Shown here: in pieces, positions 63,723 to 64,000 of the stretch | How positions within the stretch are numbered: position 1 is the first letter of the stretch | How the letters are laid out: every line of letters begins with the position of its first letter | DNA from: Candidatus Solibacter sp. | GTDB lineage: Bacteria > Acidobacteriota > Terriglobia > Bryobacterales > Bryobacteraceae | Reading direction: 5' to 3' | Assembly: GCA_013822245.1 (NCBI GenBank) | Contig: PNKE01000017.1 | Span: 59,939-123,938, forward strand | DNA length: 64,000 nucleotides | Notes under the pieces: model-generated | Databases searched by the model: none | Seen by the model: only the letters and a program-made list of their open reading frames with translations | Told to the model about the DNA's origin: nothing | Position numbers and translations under genes: made by a program

Positions 63723-64000
63723 CTACGATTGCGTCGCGGCCTTCAACGCGCCGTTGTCCTGGCAGGGCGGGATTGGGTTCGACTTTTCAGGAGTTCCCGG
63801 TGCGGCGGCCGCGGCTTCCGTGCGGCGGGCAGGCATCGCGGACTGGGGCTTCGCCACGACATGCAAAGCGCCGCTGTCCTGGCCGGGCTGAATCGGGTCC
63901 GGCTTTTCAGAATCGCCGGCCGTGGCGGCCGCGGAGGTGGCCTCGCCGGTCTCGCCGGCGCCGGCGGCGGTGGTCTTGTCCCCAGCGGCCGATTGCTTTT
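63723..64000 (-). CDS. C-terminal end of an Ala/Pro-rich repeat-containing protein (5' end outside window)
   Basis: The frame is open from the right edge to a TAG at 63723-63725. It reads 92 codons of Ala/Thr/Gly-rich, probably disordered sequence that includes two copies of a 16-residue unit, 'SEKPDPIQPGQDSGAL' and 'PEKSNPIPPCQDNGAL', spaced 40 codons apart. The unit resembles no domain I know. Function cannot be judged from this part. Confidence 0.5.
   Translation of the reverse strand, partial: KQSAAGDKTTAAGAGETGEATSAAATAGDSEKPDPIQPGQDSGALHVVAKPQSAMPARRTEAAAAAPGTPEKSNPIPPCQDNGALKAATQS
63748..63910. repeat. Two imperfect 43-bp direct repeats, 120-bp period
   Basis: The copies at 63748-63790 and 63868-63910 match at 36 of 43 positions. 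The 120-bp period equals 40 codons, so the copies stay in frame in the minus-strand gene. More copies may lie beyond the window. Confidence 0.85.

Overview
The window is high-GC, Gram-negative bacterial chromosome, most likely Acidobacteriota of the Bryobacterales/Solibacter type. The family calls come from reading protein motifs by eye; no database was searched. The lineage call rests on four things: an alternative complex III (ACIII) gene cluster joined to an A2-type caa3 oxidase; LPS heptose genes, which imply an outer membrane; many Tat-signal enzymes (GH109-like, aldo/keto reductase, sulfatase); and small secreted 'PFAF' paralogues. No tRNA, rRNA, CRISPR array or prophage was recognised.

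Layout. 0-2.6 kb: the end of a peptidylarginine/agmatine deiminase-like gene, then a two-component system (receiver-XRE regulator plus histidine kinase) pointing left. 2.8-15.3 kb: a tightly packed respiratory operon, actABCDEF - small membrane protein - SCO - coxBACD, closed by a strong terminator. 15.3-30.8 kb: accessory genes on both strands: GT-C-like membrane proteins, a GH127-like lipoprotein, an FkbM-like methyltransferase, an M48 protease, a class V aminotransferase, an AraC gene truncated beside an IS630 remnant, a PEP-CTERM protein, a GH109-like oxidoreductase, a muropeptide-processing pair (NlpC/P60 plus dipeptide epimerase) and DAHP synthase. 30.9-49.3 kb: split glycine decarboxylase gcvPA/gcvPB, a Tat-signal aminotransferase, two small secreted paralogues, a GT2-methyltransferase fusion, a lone Flp pilin, a leftward LPS heptosyltransferase operon, a SulP transporter plus carbonic anhydrase, rfaE2 and mfd. 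49.4-64 kb: uxaC, a PLP decarboxylase, a cellulose-synthase-like GT2, a sulfatase, hrcA-grpE-dnaJ-nadD-phoR-phoB, an aldo/keto reductase, a VOC protein and Cys-rich or repeat-containing small proteins at the right edge.

How the genes work together. ACIII oxidises menaquinol and passes electrons through its cytochromes to the caa3 oxidase; SCO loads the CuA site. The divergent two-component system is the obvious candidate regulator. The NlpC/P60 endopeptidase and the epimerase overlap by 4 bp and would act in sequence on peptide stems of the cell wall. waaF, waaC and rfaE2 all serve ADP-heptose and LPS inner-core synthesis. SulP plus beta-carbonic anhydrase suggests bicarbonate uptake. phoR-phoB is preceded by an 11-bp-period repeat that looks like a Pho box.

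The most striking large-scale signal is base composition. The + strand is C-rich from about 2.7 to 30.8 kb, G-rich from about 30.9 to 49.3 kb, then balanced to C-rich, whatever the gene direction. This suggests that the 18.5-kb middle segment is inverted relative to its flanks, or was joined there. I did not find a clearly new multi-gene defence or biosynthetic system. The best leads are the receiver-XRE regulator, the apparently exported muropeptide pair, the degenerate RfaE2-like protein inside the heptosyltransferase operon, the GT2-methyltransferase fusion, and the Cys-rich/repeat proteins at the right edge.
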